64,000 nt of DNA from the NCBI RefSeq assembly GCF_003987215.1, contig NZ_PIPW01000001.1, positions 620,001 through 684,000 on the forward strand. The letters are read 5' to 3'. The notes beneath the pieces are model-generated. The model did not search any database. It saw only the letters and a program-made list of their open reading frames with translations, and had not been told where the DNA came from. Positions 40,320-52,841 of this stretch are shown piece after piece (positions within the stretch are counted from its first letter, which is position 1; each line of letters starts with the position of its first letter). A program made the translations under genes and the position numbers. The DNA comes from Pseudidiomarina halophila (GTDB lineage: Bacteria > Pseudomonadota > Gammaproteobacteria > Enterobacterales > Alteromonadaceae).

Positions 40320-40760
40320 ATGGCAAATGAACAGCCGCAAATGAGTCCAGAAGAAATGTCTGCGTGGGTGCGTGAGCAATTCCAGGCAGCTAATAAATAC
40401 CTGGCGGAAAACGGCATTATCAGCGATCGTGTGCTTACCAAAGATTCGCGCTACCTGGCGCCTTACGTCGCGATCTGGAAATTTACTACCCAGGACAAAA
40501 AAGAACTGTGGTTAGTTAACGGCGATGTGCCAACAGATGTGGCAGGCAAGAATGCCGCGGATAATGCACGTGATGTTCTACGTTACTTTTCGTTCCAGTG
40601 GCAAATGAAAGCACAAAGCATTTTGGACGACCCTAAAGCAAGTGCCAACCCAGAGCAGCAACGCTACGCACAGTATCTGGTTGACCGTGCTGAAGCGCTG
40701 TACGACGTGGTCGGTATGGAAGAGCTTTGGGCAGCGCCGGAAGAGCAGGGCAACAGTTAG
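40320..40760 (+). CDS. DUF4826-like conserved hypothetical protein
   Basis: Small soluble protein of 146 residues with no signal peptide or membrane segment. It is rich in aromatic residues and glutamine (YVAIWKFTTQDKKELWLVNGD, split here as adjoining motifs IWKFTT and LWLVNGD) and has an acidic, helical C-terminal half. I associate it with the DUF4826 family common in Alteromonadales from overall pattern; that is a tentative match. GGATGAA precedes the ATG. Its stop overlaps the end of convergent roxA by 4 bp. Function unknown. Confidence 0.7.
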   Translation: MANEQPQMSPEEMSAWVREQFQAANKYLAENGIISDRVLTKDSRYLAPYVAIWKFTTQDKKELWLVNGDVPTDVAGKNAADNARDVLRYFSFQWQMKAQSILDDPKASANPEQQRYAQYLVDRAEALYDVVGMEELWAAPEEQGNS

Positions 40761-41916
40761 TCTGTTGCCTCATCTTCTGCTAATTCCTGCACCAAATGAA
40801 GTACGCCCAAATTCAGCAATTCAGCTAAACAGCTGAGCGCCGCGGTGTCAGCGAACACTGCTTTACAGTCAGCAAGGGGCACCTCCTGATCGAGCTGAAG
40901 CAATTCCTGAAAGCCATCGCTCATCTGCGCTGGTGCCGCGACGCATTCACCGTTGGCGTAAAGTTTACCGTCGCACCCTAATAGTAAACGCGCCCCAGGT
41001 GTGCGGCAGAGCAACATCTCAGTGGTCGCATAACTTGCTAACTCAACCAGAGTGATCTCGCGTTCAGGTTGCGGCAACGGGCGTTTGGCTTGTGACATCA
41101 CCTGTTGGATCGCTTGCAGACCACTCTCCGACTCCAGTTGTTGCAACAGCAATTGTTTCACTTGCGCAACCTCGTTGGTACTGATGAGGTAGGGGGCAGT
41201 TTCTGCGCTTAACTGCGGATCCCTGTAGCGGGGGAAATTTTGCTCGCTGGCAAGCAACTGATCTGCAAGTTGGGCCAGCCATTCCGCGCTATTGGGTGCG
41301 CGGAAGCCGATCGAGTAATTGAGGCTTGGTTCTAACGCCACCCCATGATGAGGGCACCCGGCAGGAATATAAAGTACATCCCCAGGTTGCAGGACAGTAT
41401 CAATACAAGTCGCAAAGTCACTGTTACGCAGTTGCTTCAGATCCGGATGGGGACAAAATTCTTCGGCGCCCTCAAGGCGCTCACCCACGCGCCAATGCCG
41501 TTGACCGGTACCTTGAATAATGAAGACATCATATTGATCAAGGTGCGCTCCAACACTGCCATTTTCCGTCGCGAAACTCACCATCACGTCGTCAACCCGC
41601 CAGTCGGGTAAAAAGCGGAACGGTAGTAGCAGGTTTTGTACGTCGGGAAACCACTCGTTAACGGCCTGGACTAACAGCGTCCAATCCGCTTCACCGAATT
41701 CTTCGTAATCCTCAAACGGACCATGCTCAACATGCCAGTCTGTGTCCTGACGCTGAATAATGCGCGCATCAACACCTTCTTCCATAGCGAGACCCGCCAA
41801 CAGCTCGGGCGCGATGGGATCCTCGAACTGAGCAAGACCGCCACGTATCAGCAGTGGCCGTTGCTGCCAGTAATCGCGAAGAAATTCAGCATGATCAACC
41901 TTGAGCAGCACTGCCA

Positions 41917-41917
<1 letters not shown>
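40757..41917 (-). CDS. roxA: ribosomal protein L16 arginine hydroxylase (YcfD/RoxA)
   Basis: JmjC-type 2-oxoglutarate/Fe(II) oxygenase that hydroxylates an arginine of ribosomal protein L16 in E. coli. The iron ligands appear as the H-x-D of GAHLDQYDVF (about 125-134) and a distal His in CPHHGVALEPS. A C-terminal winged-helix region follows. Length is 386 residues. It begins at the last base of the purB stop (TAATG), so translation is coupled to purB, as expected for the purB-ycfD neighbourhood. Confidence 0.92.
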
Positions 41918-43927
<2,010 letters not shown>

Positions 43928-43931
<4 letters not shown>

Positions 43932-45058
43932 AGCAACACCTCGTGATCCGCTAAGCGCTGTTCAATGATCCCACCACCTAAGCAAACCTCACCTGAGTAG
44001 AAAACCGCTGACTGTCCTGGCGTAACGGCCGCAACAGGCGCGTCGAATTCTACCACTACTGAGCCATCGGCTCTGGGAGTAAGCTGACAGGGGATATCCT
44101 GTTGCCGGTAGCGCGTTTTTACCGTGCAACTGAGTGTTTGTTGCGGGCCAACCCGGTCGACCCAATGCAGCTGGCCGGCAATTAAACCTTTGGAGTAAAG
44201 CCGCGGGTGGTGTTTGCCCTGAGCCACGATCAAAACGTTGCGCTCAACATCTTTGTCTACCACATACCATGGCTCATCACCGGCATTCGCTAAACCACCT
44301 ATATGCAGCCCTTTACGTTGCCCCAGGGTGTGATACATCAGCCCTTCATGCTCACCGAGATGGGTACCATCGACACTTTCAATGGCACCTGGACGCGCGG
44401 GCAGGTAGGTTTGCAAAAAATCTTTAAACTTGCGCTCACCAATAAAGCAAATGCCCGTTGAGTCTTTCTTATCGGCAGTCACCAGGTCTTGTTCTTCGGC
44501 AATACGGCGCACTTCCGGTTTTTCGAGCTCGCCGACGGGGAATAGTGTTTGTGCCACATGTTCGTGAGACAAAGTATAGAGAAAGTAACTCTGGTCTTTA
44601 TTGGCATCGCGACCACGCAGCAGCTGAAATTTTCCGTCATGCTCGGTGCGCCGGACATAATGACCGGTCGCAATATAGTCGGCATTCAGGGCTTCTGCAG
44701 CGAATTCCAGAAAGGCTTTAAATTTAATTTCTTTATTGCACATGATGTCGGGATTTGGTGTGCGTCCAGCCCGATATTCATCAAGGAAATACTCGAACAC
44801 ATTATCCCAGTATTCGGCAGCAAAATTTACCGTGTGCAACTCAATACCAAGTTTGGCGCAGACAGCTTCCGCATCAGCCAGATCAGTAGCTGCGGCACAG
44901 TATTCATCGGTGTCGTCTTCTTCCCAGTTTTTCATGAACAAGCCTTCAACCTGATACCCCTTTTGCAGAAGTAAATAGGCGGAAACGGACGAGTCTACGC
45001 CGCCGGACATGCCGACGATGACTTTTTTACTGGCATTCAAGTTTTCTGTATTCGACAT
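43928..45058 (-). CDS. mnmA: tRNA-specific 2-thiouridylase MnmA
   Basis: Adds sulfur to U34 of Lys, Glu and Gln tRNAs. The PP-loop GMSGGVDSS (about 16-24) binds ATP. The catalytic cysteines lie in [11 protein letters not shown] and [11 protein letters not shown], and the C-terminal beta-barrel includes YRQQDIPC. Start at 45058 (376 residues), because MSNTENLN leads directly to the PP-loop and AAGG lies upstream; the extension to 45100 has no typical start features. It heads mnmA-hflD-purB-roxA. Confidence 0.96.
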
Positions 45059-45093
45059 GACGACCTTATTGATGGCTGCTAGGCGCGCGAATT

Positions 45094-45696
45094 CTACCAC
45101 ACTGGCGGCACTTCACGCCACTGACCCGGCTGCATTCCTGCCAGCCGCCAGGGACCGATTGCCGCACGAATTAAACGCAAGGTTGGGTGTCCCACGGCAG
45201 CGGTCATACGCCGTACCTGGCGGTTGCGGCCTTCACGGATGACCAGACAAAGCCAGGTGTCCGGAATTGTTTGCCGCTCACGAATCGGTGGGTTACGTGG
45301 CCACAGGTTATCCGGCTCTGCCATGACAAAAGCTTCGGCGGGTAAGGTCATGCCATCATTTAATTCAACGCCGTCGCGCAACTGTTGCAGCACTGCCTCG
45401 TCTGGCTCGCCTTCGACCTGAACCCAATAGGTCTTTGGTAATTTATGTTTGGGATGGCTAATCTTGTCCTGCAGACTGCCGTCGTTGGTCAGCAGCAACA
45501 AACCCTCACTGTCTTTATCGAGACGACCGGCAGGATAGACATCGTTGTAGGGGATGTAAGGTTTTAATGTGAGCTCATCCTCACTCCCGGAAAACTGGGT
45601 CAAAACGCCATAGGGCTTATTGAACAGTACCAGTTTGGGATTCGCCGGGCCGGGCTGTGACTTGGTTTTCCGACGTTTTTGATAGGGCTTTTTCAT
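45094..45696 (-). CDS. rluE: 23S rRNA pseudouridine synthase RluE
   Basis: RsuA-type synthase that makes pseudouridine 2457 of 23S rRNA in E. coli. The catalytic motif [17 protein letters not shown] (Asp about 60) is clear, with [10 protein letters not shown] as the second motif. There is no S4 domain and a short basic N-terminal extension, as in RluE. Length is 200 residues. It lies just upstream of mnmA in the same orientation. Confidence 0.93.
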   Translation of the reverse strand: MKKPYQKRRKTKSQPGPANPKLVLFNKPYGVLTQFSGSEDELTLKPYIPYNDVYPAGRLDKDSEGLLLLTNDGSLQDKISHPKHKLPKTYWVQVEGEPDEAVLQQLRDGVELNDGMTLPAEAFVMAEPDNLWPRNPPIRERQTIPDTWLCLVIREGRNRQVRRMTAAVGHPTLRLIRAAIGPWRLAGMQPGQWREVPPVW

Positions 45697-45810
45697 ATGC
45701 GGCTCCTGCTTTTCTCGACGAGTACCGTCCAGCGTGTGATTAATGTTAGAATATGTTCTGCTCTAAACGTCAGCCATTAAAAAAACAACAGTATAAAGGA
45801 AAAGCTAGCG

Positions 45811-46599
45811 ATGCAGGACTCCAATCCCAAAGATTCACAAAGTCAGGCGACCACGCAGGATAATTTTGCCGCCGCCTTGCGCGGTGAAGTGCCATTAAGA
45901 GTGGGCGACGTCATTCAACGAAGCTGGGATATCACCTTACGGGCATTACCGATAATGCTGCTCGGTATGGTCATTTTATTTTTGGCAAACTGGGTTATTT
46001 CAAGTATCTCGGCACAATTTTTCCCGGTTGAGGAAGAAACTTTCAACTTGGTCAATATCTCTGGCCAGTCCATCCTTAGTGGCTTATTGATTGCACCTTT
46101 TACCGCCATTATGACGTTGATGGGGCTGCAAAATGCACGTGACAAGAAACCAACGGTAGCGACCATCACAACAGCTCTGAGCTACGCACCTAAAATGATT
46201 GCGGTAGCGGCAATATTAATGACGTTAATGGCCATTCCGGGTGTCTTGTTGTTCTTGCTTTTCGGTTCCAGTGGTACATTTTTCGCACTGTTCGTGCTCA
46301 TTGCCATTTATCTGCAGCTGAGCTTTACCTTAGCGACACCTCTTATTCTCGAGCGACAGCTATCAGTATCACGGGCAATTTTTGCATCTGTTCTGATTTT
46401 AAATAAACAAATGCTGCCGTTAATTGCAATTTATGCGATTTTTACGATTATCGTTATTATCAGTGCATTACCCCTGTTACTGGGGTTAATTTTCACCATT
46501 CCGATGAGCTTTAATGTAATTGGTGTCATCTATAATCGTCTAATTGGCGTACCAGAAGAGACGACAACTATAGAAACAACAGTTACAGAGGAGAGTTAA
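45811..46599 (+). CDS. polytopic inner-membrane protein of unknown function
   Basis: Hypothetical protein of 262 residues. A soluble N-terminal segment (1-45) is followed by about six hydrophobic helices (roughly 46-64, 84-102, 128-150, 153-172, 192-212 and 215-235), and a short Thr/Glu-rich tail ends the protein. The layout resembles YciC-like or glycerophosphodiester-membrane-domain proteins, but I cannot assign a family. AAAGGAAAAG lies before the ATG. Its stop shares a base with the start of the next gene (TAATG), so it is coupled to the Bax-like gene. Confidence 0.75.
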   Translation: MQDSNPKDSQSQATTQDNFAAALRGEVPLRVGDVIQRSWDITLRALPIMLLGMVILFLANWVISSISAQFFPVEEETFNLVNISGQSILSGLLIAPFTAIMTLMGLQNARDKKPTVATITTALSYAPKMIAVAAILMTLMAIPGVLLFLLFGSSGTFFALFVLIAIYLQLSFTLATPLILERQLSVSRAIFASVLILNKQMLPLIAIYAIFTIIVIISALPLLLGLIFTIPMSFNVIGVIYNRLIGVPEETTTIETTVTEES

Positions 46600-47486
46600 T
46601 GTTACGCGGTCTCGTTATTGTGTTAAGTATTCTTGCCGTTGCGGCAGCTATAGTCGCGCCCAATGCGCTTCACCTCGCGAATCCGTATCGCCTGTATAAC
46701 AATGTTGTCCCGGCGCAGGATATTGCTGTGGCCGCGCCCACCGTGACTGAACTGCCTGATTTTGCCGGTTACCAGCAAAGTGCCGATAAGAAGCAGGCGT
46801 TTTTCGGTTTTTTAGCACCCTTAGTGGAAGCGGAAAATGCGCTGATTCGTGAGCAACGCAGTGGACTCGAAGCACTTTATACCAAATGGCGGTTAAAGCC
46901 TGATTCGTTATCTCAGGAGCAACTAAGCTGGTTGGAGTATCTGGCTAAGCGCTATCGGGTTGAGTTTAGTATTGCTTCCGAAGCTGAGGCTGAAGAAACC
47001 TTCGCATTGCTTATGCGCCGTGTGGACGTGGTTCCGGAAACCCTGGTTCTGGTGCAGGCCGCAAATGAGTCGGCATGGGGCACGTCACGCTTTGCAACAG
47101 AAGCACTTAACCTGTTCGGTCAATGGTGCTTCACCGAGGGCTGCGGGTTAATTCCAGCAGCACGTGGGGAAGAAGCCACCCACGAGGTGCAAAAGTTTGA
47201 TTCGATTAACGCATCCATTCGCAGCTATCTACGCAACCTGAATACGCATCCCGCTTATTTTGAAATGCGTCAGCTACGTGCAGAACAACGCGAACGTCGA
47301 GCAGACATTCGGGCTTTGGACCTGACGCCGGGCTTATTGAGTTATTCTGAACGTGGCGAAGACTATGTTGAAGAACTGAACGCCATGATCCGCGTCAACC
47401 GGCCAATCATTCTGGAAACGATGGGTGCTGAAGAGCCAGTTGCTGAGCCGGGCTTTACGCCTAGCTCAGATTCCGCACCTGAATAA
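46599..47486 (+). CDS. bax: Bax-like glucosaminidase-domain protein
   Basis: Secreted or membrane-anchored protein of 295 residues with one N-terminal hydrophobic segment (about 4-24) and a C-terminal glucosaminidase domain (about 130-270). [16 protein letters not shown] contains the likely catalytic Glu, and [12 protein letters not shown] and [15 protein letters not shown] match E. coli Bax. It probably acts on peptidoglycan in the periplasm; direct evidence in the family is limited. It starts at the final base of the preceding stop and its last 26 bp overlap convergent ttcA. Confidence 0.88.
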   Translation: MLRGLVIVLSILAVAAAIVAPNALHLANPYRLYNNVVPAQDIAVAAPTVTELPDFAGYQQSADKKQAFFGFLAPLVEAENALIREQRSGLEALYTKWRLKPDSLSQEQLSWLEYLAKRYRVEFSIASEAEAEETFALLMRRVDVVPETLVLVQAANESAWGTSRFATEALNLFGQWCFTEGCGLIPAARGEEATHEVQKFDSINASIRSYLRNLNTHPAYFEMRQLRAEQRERRADIRALDLTPGLLSYSERGEDYVEELNAMIRVNRPIILETMGAEEPVAEPGFTPSSDSAPE

Positions 47487-48471
47487 CCCCGTTGCGGTCG
47501 GCATTAGTGATGTCGATCGCTTCTTCTTCTTCTGTTTCGTCCCGGTAATTCATAAAGGCGTCAGGCACACTATGATCAAATGCTGTGTCGCCGTCGGCGT
47601 TGGCCTGACCATCAGCCGCAATGGTTTTAAAACTAAACAGGGCAGGGTCAGCCAGATGAGAAGGTACGACATTTTGCATCGCGGTGAACATGCTTTCTAA
47701 CCGCCCCGGATAGTTCCGATCCCAGCTGCGTAACAGCTCTTTGATAACCTTGCGTTGCAAATTCTCCTGTGAGCCGCAAAGGTTGCACGGGATAATCGGG
47801 AAGCCTTTATGTATAGCATAACGTTCAATATCTTTTTCACGTGCATAAGCTAAAGGTCGAATCACCACGTGTTCGCCATTATCACTTACCAGCTTTGGCG
47901 GCATTGATTTGAGCTTGCCACCATAAAACATATTCAGCATCATGGTTTCCAGCATGTCGTCACGATGATGGCCGAGCGCGATCTTGGTTGCGCCGATTTC
48001 CTTTGCTACCCGGTAAAGAATACCTCTGCGCAGACGTGAACATAACGAACAGGTGGTTTTCCCGGCTGGAATTTTTTCTTTGACGATACTGTAGGTATCT
48101 TCCTCGATAATACGGAAATCTACACCCTCAGCCTCAAGGTACGCGGGCAGAATGTGTTCAGGGAAGCCTGGTTGTTTCTGATCGAGGTTCACGGCAACAA
48201 TAGAAAACTGGATCGGTGCGATCTTTTGCAGAAAGCGCAGAATCGCCAAAAGAGTGTAGCTGTCTTTACCGCCAGACAAACAGACCATGACCTTATCGCC
48301 GTCTTCGATCATATTAAAATCTTCGATGGCACGACCAACATGACGACGTAAGCGCTTCTCTAACTTATTAAAATTATAACGTTGTTTCTTCGTCTGCTCG
48401 TCAGGTGTAAGCCCACTCTGACCTGCATCGGTGGCCTGACTATTGACTGAACTACTTTTTGCTAAACTCAT
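47461..48471 (-). CDS. ttcA: tRNA 2-thiocytidine synthetase TtcA
   Basis: Iron-sulfur enzyme that thiolates C32 of certain tRNAs. The PP-loop [13 protein letters not shown] and two CxxC motifs ([10 protein letters not shown] and IPCNLCGSQ) that hold the cluster are present. Start at 48471 (336 residues); the upstream TTG frame is unlikely. The protein carries an extra acidic C-terminal tail of about 30 residues ([11 protein letters not shown]) that overlaps the Bax-like gene. Next to uspE, as in many gammaproteobacteria. Confidence 0.95.
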   Translation of the reverse strand: MSLAKSSSVNSQATDAGQSGLTPDEQTKKQRYNFNKLEKRLRRHVGRAIEDFNMIEDGDKVMVCLSGGKDSYTLLAILRFLQKIAPIQFSIVAVNLDQKQPGFPEHILPAYLEAEGVDFRIIEEDTYSIVKEKIPAGKTTCSLCSRLRRGILYRVAKEIGATKIALGHHRDDMLETMMLNMFYGGKLKSMPPKLVSDNGEHVVIRPLAYAREKDIERYAIHKGFPIIPCNLCGSQENLQRKVIKELLRSWDRNYPGRLESMFTAMQNVVPSHLADPALFSFKTIAADGQANADGDTAFDHSVPDAFMNYRDETEEEEAIDITNADRNGVIQVRNLS

Positions 48472-48515
48472 TGAACTCACTTGCTCGTTACTGTTGCTGC
48501 CCAAAAACGGCCGGA

Positions 48516-49445
48516 TTATACCTTAACTGGCGATTCAAATCCCGCAGGTTTTACCGCAAGTAAATCACAATTGATTTGTTCAATGACATGTTCGGCAGTG
48601 TTGCCTAGCAAAGCCGCGCTAATACCAGTTCGGCCAATGGTGCCTAAGACCACAAGTTCAGCGTCGAGCTCTTCTGCCAGTTCAGGAATAACCTGCTCAG
48701 GCAGACCTTCGCGGACGTGCTGGCAGTTTTCAGTGATATCGAACCGCTCCGCGTGTTGCGCCAGCGCCTGTTTGTGATTTTCTGCAATTACCTCACGATA
48801 ATTCCCCGTGTCGAATTCAGGGATTTCAGCGGCAATAGTCACCGGGGCGCCGGGATAAGCATTAACTAAATGAACTTCGCTATGCAGGCAATTGGCGAAG
48901 CGCTGAGCAGCTTCGGTAATGCGGTGATTAAGACTATCGTGATGGTCATTTTCGCCGGTGGTATGGATGGCTGCTAAAACTTTGCCATTTTCTGGCCATT
49001 CATGTTCTTTTACCAGTAATACCAGACAGGGGGCCTTGCGCAATAGGTGCCAGTCTGTCGGCGTAAAAATCAAGTGGGCGAGACCTTCATGGGGGTGCGT
49101 AGCTTTAACGATGATGTCATGCTCACCTGTGATCGCGGTTTCGATAATCGCCTCATAGGGGCGATTGTGCCATAACACAGTAATCGTTATGTCGAGTTCG
49201 CGGGTATTGTAATCCTCAAGTAAATCTTCCACCCAAACTTTACGATCTTTGATTAAACTATCGCGCATAGTGTCGCGCTCTTCAGCCGCAAGCATAGTGG
49301 TCATTTCATAGGAAAAATCATAAATTGAAAGCATCAGTGTGATCGATGCCTGACTGATCCGGGCCAGATGCAACGCGCGATTTAACGCTTTCTGTTGCTG
49401 TTTATCAGGATCGAGAACTACCAATATATTATTGACGCAAGACAT
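48516..49445 (-). CDS. uspE: tandem universal stress protein UspE
   Basis: Cytoplasmic stress protein with two Usp domains (about 1-145 and 155-309). The second domain has the ATP-binding-type motif [19 protein letters not shown]. Length is 309 residues, near E. coli UspE at 316. In many relatives fnr lies immediately upstream of uspE, but here only a 65-bp gap separates it from the cbb3 accessory gene at 49511. Confidence 0.93.
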   Translation of the reverse strand: MSCVNNILVVLDPDKQQQKALNRALHLARISQASITLMLSIYDFSYEMTTMLAAEERDTMRDSLIKDRKVWVEDLLEDYNTRELDITITVLWHNRPYEAIIETAITGEHDIIVKATHPHEGLAHLIFTPTDWHLLRKAPCLVLLVKEHEWPENGKVLAAIHTTGENDHHDSLNHRITEAAQRFANCLHSEVHLVNAYPGAPVTIAAEIPEFDTGNYREVIAENHKQALAQHAERFDITENCQHVREGLPEQVIPELAEELDAELVVLGTIGRTGISAALLGNTAEHVIEQINCDLLAVKPAGFESPVKV

Positions 49446-49510
49446 AGCCTACCTCGTTGAATCGCCTACTTTATTGATTAAGTTTAGTAGGGAATTCAGC
49501 GCCTGGCTAA

Positions 49511-50170
49511 TTATCCCATCAACAAAGTTTGACGAAGCGCGATAGTTGCCACCCAAAGGCCGTAGACGATCATGATGACACCCATTGCCTGACGAAATCC
49601 CCGCGCTTTTAATATGCTTTGCAGCGCGCCACTAAACCAGCCAAAAGCCAACATGGCGGGCAGGGTGCCCAGACCAAATGCGAGCATGTACAAGGCGCCG
49701 GAACTTACCGAGCCGCTAAGCGCAGCCCAGCTTAAGGCGCTGTAGACTAGGCCACATGGTAGCCAGCCCCAGAGCATGCCCGCAGCAAAACGGCTGACAA
49801 GGGAGTTGTTGTTGCGTAAGCGGGTCGCATAGGGGGCGAGCGTACGCCACAGCGGGCGGCCGATTCTTTCCAGCTTTTGCAAGCCAAGCCACCAGCCGCC
49901 AAAATAGCAACCCAGGGCAATAAGAAAGAAGGCTGCTACAAAGCGTAGTCCGATCAACGCGGGAGCAAAACTGCTCAATAACAACTGACTGAACAGACCG
50001 ACGACGACGCCCGCAAACATATAGGAAGTAATGCGGCCGAGGTTGTAAATGATGAGTTCAGACAATGCTGGTTTGGCTCCCAGAGCACCTGCCAAACCGC
50101 CGCACATCATCAGACAATGACCCGCACCAGCCAACCCCATTAAAAAAGCGGCCGCTACATCAAGATTCAT
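49511..50170 (-). CDS. DsbD_2/TauE-like membrane protein of the cbb3 cluster
   Basis: Polytopic membrane protein of 219 residues, often annotated as a sulfite exporter TauE/SafE family or DsbD_2 protein and routinely found after ccoS. About six helices; the first contains GAGHCLMMCGG, a His-Cys-Met-Cys motif suited to copper or thiol chemistry, and WGWLPCGLVYS has another conserved Cys-Pro pair. A role in copper or redox supply for oxidase assembly is inferred. The start at 50170 overlaps ccoS by 11 bp; the extension to 50260 is ccoS sequence in another frame. Confidence 0.85.
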   Translation of the reverse strand: MNLDVAAAFLMGLAGAGHCLMMCGGLAGALGAKPALSELIIYNLGRITSYMFAGVVVGLFSQLLLSSFAPALIGLRFVAAFFLIALGCYFGGWWLGLQKLERIGRPLWRTLAPYATRLRNNNSLVSRFAAGMLWGWLPCGLVYSALSWAALSGSVSSGALYMLAFGLGTLPAMLAFGWFSGALQSILKARGFRQAMGVIMIVYGLWVATIALRQTLLMG

Positions 50171-50378
50171 CTTTCTTTTGCTTATCTGTGGGGTGAGTTT
50201 CGGCTTTATCTTTCGCCTGATGTTCCGACGTGTCCGGCGCATCATCATCGAGCAATACATTCATTCCCTGGCGCTCGAGATCTTCAAACTGATCGCTGCG
50301 GACCGCCCAAAAGAACACTGCCACGGCGATAATGACAAACAGAATGGCGATTGGAATTAATATATAAAGACTTTCCAA
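50160..50378 (-). CDS. ccoS: cbb3 oxidase assembly protein CcoS
   Basis: Small protein of 72 residues with one N-terminal membrane helix (about 5-25) and the conserved FFWAVRSDQFEDLERQG segment diagnostic of CcoS/FixS. It is required for heme and copper incorporation into the oxidase in Rhodobacter. A hydrophilic charged tail follows. It begins 2 bp after the ccoI stop. Confidence 0.93.
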   Translation of the reverse strand: MESLYILIPIAILFVIIAVAVFFWAVRSDQFEDLERQGMNVLLDDDAPDTSEHQAKDKAETHPTDKQKKDES

Positions 50379-50380
50379 GG

Positions 50381-52837
50381 CTACCTCGATGGTTTTTTAA
50401 CAGTGTCGCTACGATAGAGTCTAAGGGAGTTTGCCAGAACTAACAATGAACTGAGCGACATGCCAATAGCAGCGATATAGGGGGTTACAAATCCCAACAC
50501 CGCAACTGGAATGATGCCAACGTTATAGAGCAACGCCCAGGTGATATTCTGCTTAAGAATGCGCCGACTTTTCCCGGTACTTGCCAGTAGCGCGGTGACC
50601 GCGGCAAAATCATTGCGCATTGCGACGATATCCGCTGCCTGACGCGCCAGATCAGCCGCATGGCCAAAGGTCATAGAGACATCAGCCTGCGCTAATACCG
50701 GGCCGTCATTAATGCCGTCGCCAATCATGAATACCGGGCCCTGTTGCTGTAGTTCGCGTACAAAAGCAAGCTTATCTTCAGGTAGGCATTCTGCTTTTAC
50801 CTGAGCAATATCGAGCTGTTGCGCCACGCGTTCAGCGTTGCGCTGACTGTCACCCGTTAACATGATAATTTCAAAGCCAGCTTGACGCAGGTCGGCGAGG
50901 GTGGCTGGAACATCATCACGTAATGTGTCTGTGACCTGATACCAGGCTAATAACTCACTGCGCGTAGCGAGGACCACGTTGGCATCACTCAGCCGGAGCA
51001 CCTCGGGGTGCCATTGGGCAATAAAACGTGGGTTGCCGATCCGTACCTGTTGTTGCACAGTTTCCGTGTGCCAAATTGCTTCAATCCCAGCTCCGGGTTC
51101 CACCTTAACTTCATCTAACTGAATCTGCTCAGGATTAGCCAAACTTGCAAATGGTGCAGCCAGCGGGTGTTCTGAGTGTTGTTCGAGGGCGGAGGCTAAG
51201 CTGTCGATGCTGGCTGGCGCGTGCTGTGCGGTCAGATACTCTTTGCCGGCAATACTAAACTTGCCGCTGGTCAGGGTGCCGGTTTTATCGACGACCAGGG
51301 TACGGCAGTCGCGTAGCGCTTCGATTACATCGGTATTTCTTAATATAATGCCTTGCTTGTTAAGACGATGAATAACTCCTGTTACCGCCGTCGGGGCCGC
51401 CAGAGCCAAAGCGCAAGGGCAGGTAGCAACAAGCACTGCCAAGGTGACCCAAAAGGCTTCAGCAGGCTCAACAAAGCTCCATACCAGAAAAGTAAGAGCG
51501 GCCAGAATCAAAAGTTGTTTCACAAATTGATTAGCTAAGCGTTCCGCCTGAATCGCCAACTTTGGTTTGTCTGCCAGAGCCTGGTCCTGCAACGCAGCAA
51601 TTTTCGCCATAACGGTGCCTTGTTGTGTGGCTTGCACCAGCACCCGGATGGGCTGCGTCTGATTCAAGGTACCCGCGAAGACCGTCTCACCTTGCAGACG
51701 ATTCACCGGTACGCTTTCGCCCGTAAGCATGCTTTCATTAATGGCTGCATGCGCGGTTAATAACTCGCCATCGGCCGGCAAGGTCTGACCCGGCAAAACA
51801 CGGACAATATCACCTTGCTTTAGTTTGTGTACGGCAATGGCTTCGAGTTGTCCGTCACTGTTCTCGCGTTGCGCAGTTGCCGGCAGTAACTTAACCAGAT
51901 TTGCTGCGGTCGCGATGGCGCGCTGCTTGGCCAGCAATTCCAGATAACGGCCCACCAGGAGCAGAAACGTGAACATACTGACGGACTCAAAATAGACTTC
52001 GCCATGATTAATGAAGGTCGCGTAGGCACTTGCGCCGTATGCACTCAACAAGGCTAAGCTGACCGGTACATCCATATTCAGCTGCTTTGCCTGTATGCTG
52101 CGCAGCGCCGACATATAAAATGGTTGGGCACTGTAGAGTAAAACCGGAGTTGCAAACAACAGACTAATCCACCAGAAGAATTGCCGCATGGTTGGATCAA
52201 GCTCAGACACCATGCCAAAATAAAGCGCGATTGCAATCATCATGACTTGCATAGTTGCAAGTCCGGCAATGCCTATGCGACGCACAAAGTAGCGCCGCCG
52301 CCGTTTAAAATCCTGCTCCTGCATGGCGGCCTGAAAGGGCAGTGCGCGATAGCCCAGACCAGCAATTTGTTGCAGCATGGCACTTAATTTCACTTGTTCC
52401 GGTTGCCAGCTGATTAATACGCGTTCAGTGGTGGCATTGACCTGAGCTTTATGCACTCCTTTGAGACGCTGCAATTGTTGTTCGATCAGCCACGCGCACG
52501 CTGCGCAGGTCATGCCTTCGACCGATAAGGTTGTCGATTTCAGCCCAGCGGCAGAGGTTTGCGTAAATTGATCCTGCAGCTCAGCTTGATCATAGGCTTC
52601 AAGCTGCTGAAGTTCTTCCGGCAACAAGGGGATTTGCAATGGATTGCTGGTATCGCGAAACTGATAAAAATGTAATAGCTTTTGATCGTTAATGGTTTGT
52701 GCGACCGCCTGACAGCCGTAACAACAGACAGCACGACTTTCATCCGCGACGGTTACCTGATAACCACCATCTTCAGGCAAGGGCTGCAGGCAATGGAAAC
52801 AATGACCGGCTGGGGGATGCGGCAGCGCACTAACCAT
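50381..52837 (-). CDS. ccoI: copper-translocating P1B-type ATPase CcoI
   Basis: Exports copper across the inner membrane for cbb3 oxidase assembly. An N-terminal cysteine region (CFHCLQPLP and CCYGCQAVAQT) is followed by an HMA domain with GMTCAACAW, then the membrane helices with the CPCALALAAP transport motif, the phosphorylation site DKTGTLTSGKF and the GDGINDGPVLAQAD hinge. Length is 818 residues. It is flanked by ccoH and ccoS with 2-4 bp gaps. Confidence 0.95.
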   Translation of the reverse strand: MVSALPHPPAGHCFHCLQPLPEDGGYQVTVADESRAVCCYGCQAVAQTINDQKLLHFYQFRDTSNPLQIPLLPEELQQLEAYDQAELQDQFTQTSAAGLKSTTLSVEGMTCAACAWLIEQQLQRLKGVHKAQVNATTERVLISWQPEQVKLSAMLQQIAGLGYRALPFQAAMQEQDFKRRRRYFVRRIGIAGLATMQVMMIAIALYFGMVSELDPTMRQFFWWISLLFATPVLLYSAQPFYMSALRSIQAKQLNMDVPVSLALLSAYGASAYATFINHGEVYFESVSMFTFLLLVGRYLELLAKQRAIATAANLVKLLPATAQRENSDGQLEAIAVHKLKQGDIVRVLPGQTLPADGELLTAHAAINESMLTGESVPVNRLQGETVFAGTLNQTQPIRVLVQATQQGTVMAKIAALQDQALADKPKLAIQAERLANQFVKQLLILAALTFLVWSFVEPAEAFWVTLAVLVATCPCALALAAPTAVTGVIHRLNKQGIILRNTDVIEALRDCRTLVVDKTGTLTSGKFSIAGKEYLTAQHAPASIDSLASALEQHSEHPLAAPFASLANPEQIQLDEVKVEPGAGIEAIWHTETVQQQVRIGNPRFIAQWHPEVLRLSDANVVLATRSELLAWYQVTDTLRDDVPATLADLRQAGFEIIMLTGDSQRNAERVAQQLDIAQVKAECLPEDKLAFVRELQQQGPVFMIGDGINDGPVLAQADVSMTFGHAADLARQAADIVAMRNDFAAVTALLASTGKSRRILKQNITWALLYNVGIIPVAVLGFVTPYIAAIGMSLSSLLVLANSLRLYRSDTVKKPSR

Positions 52838-52841
52838 AAGA

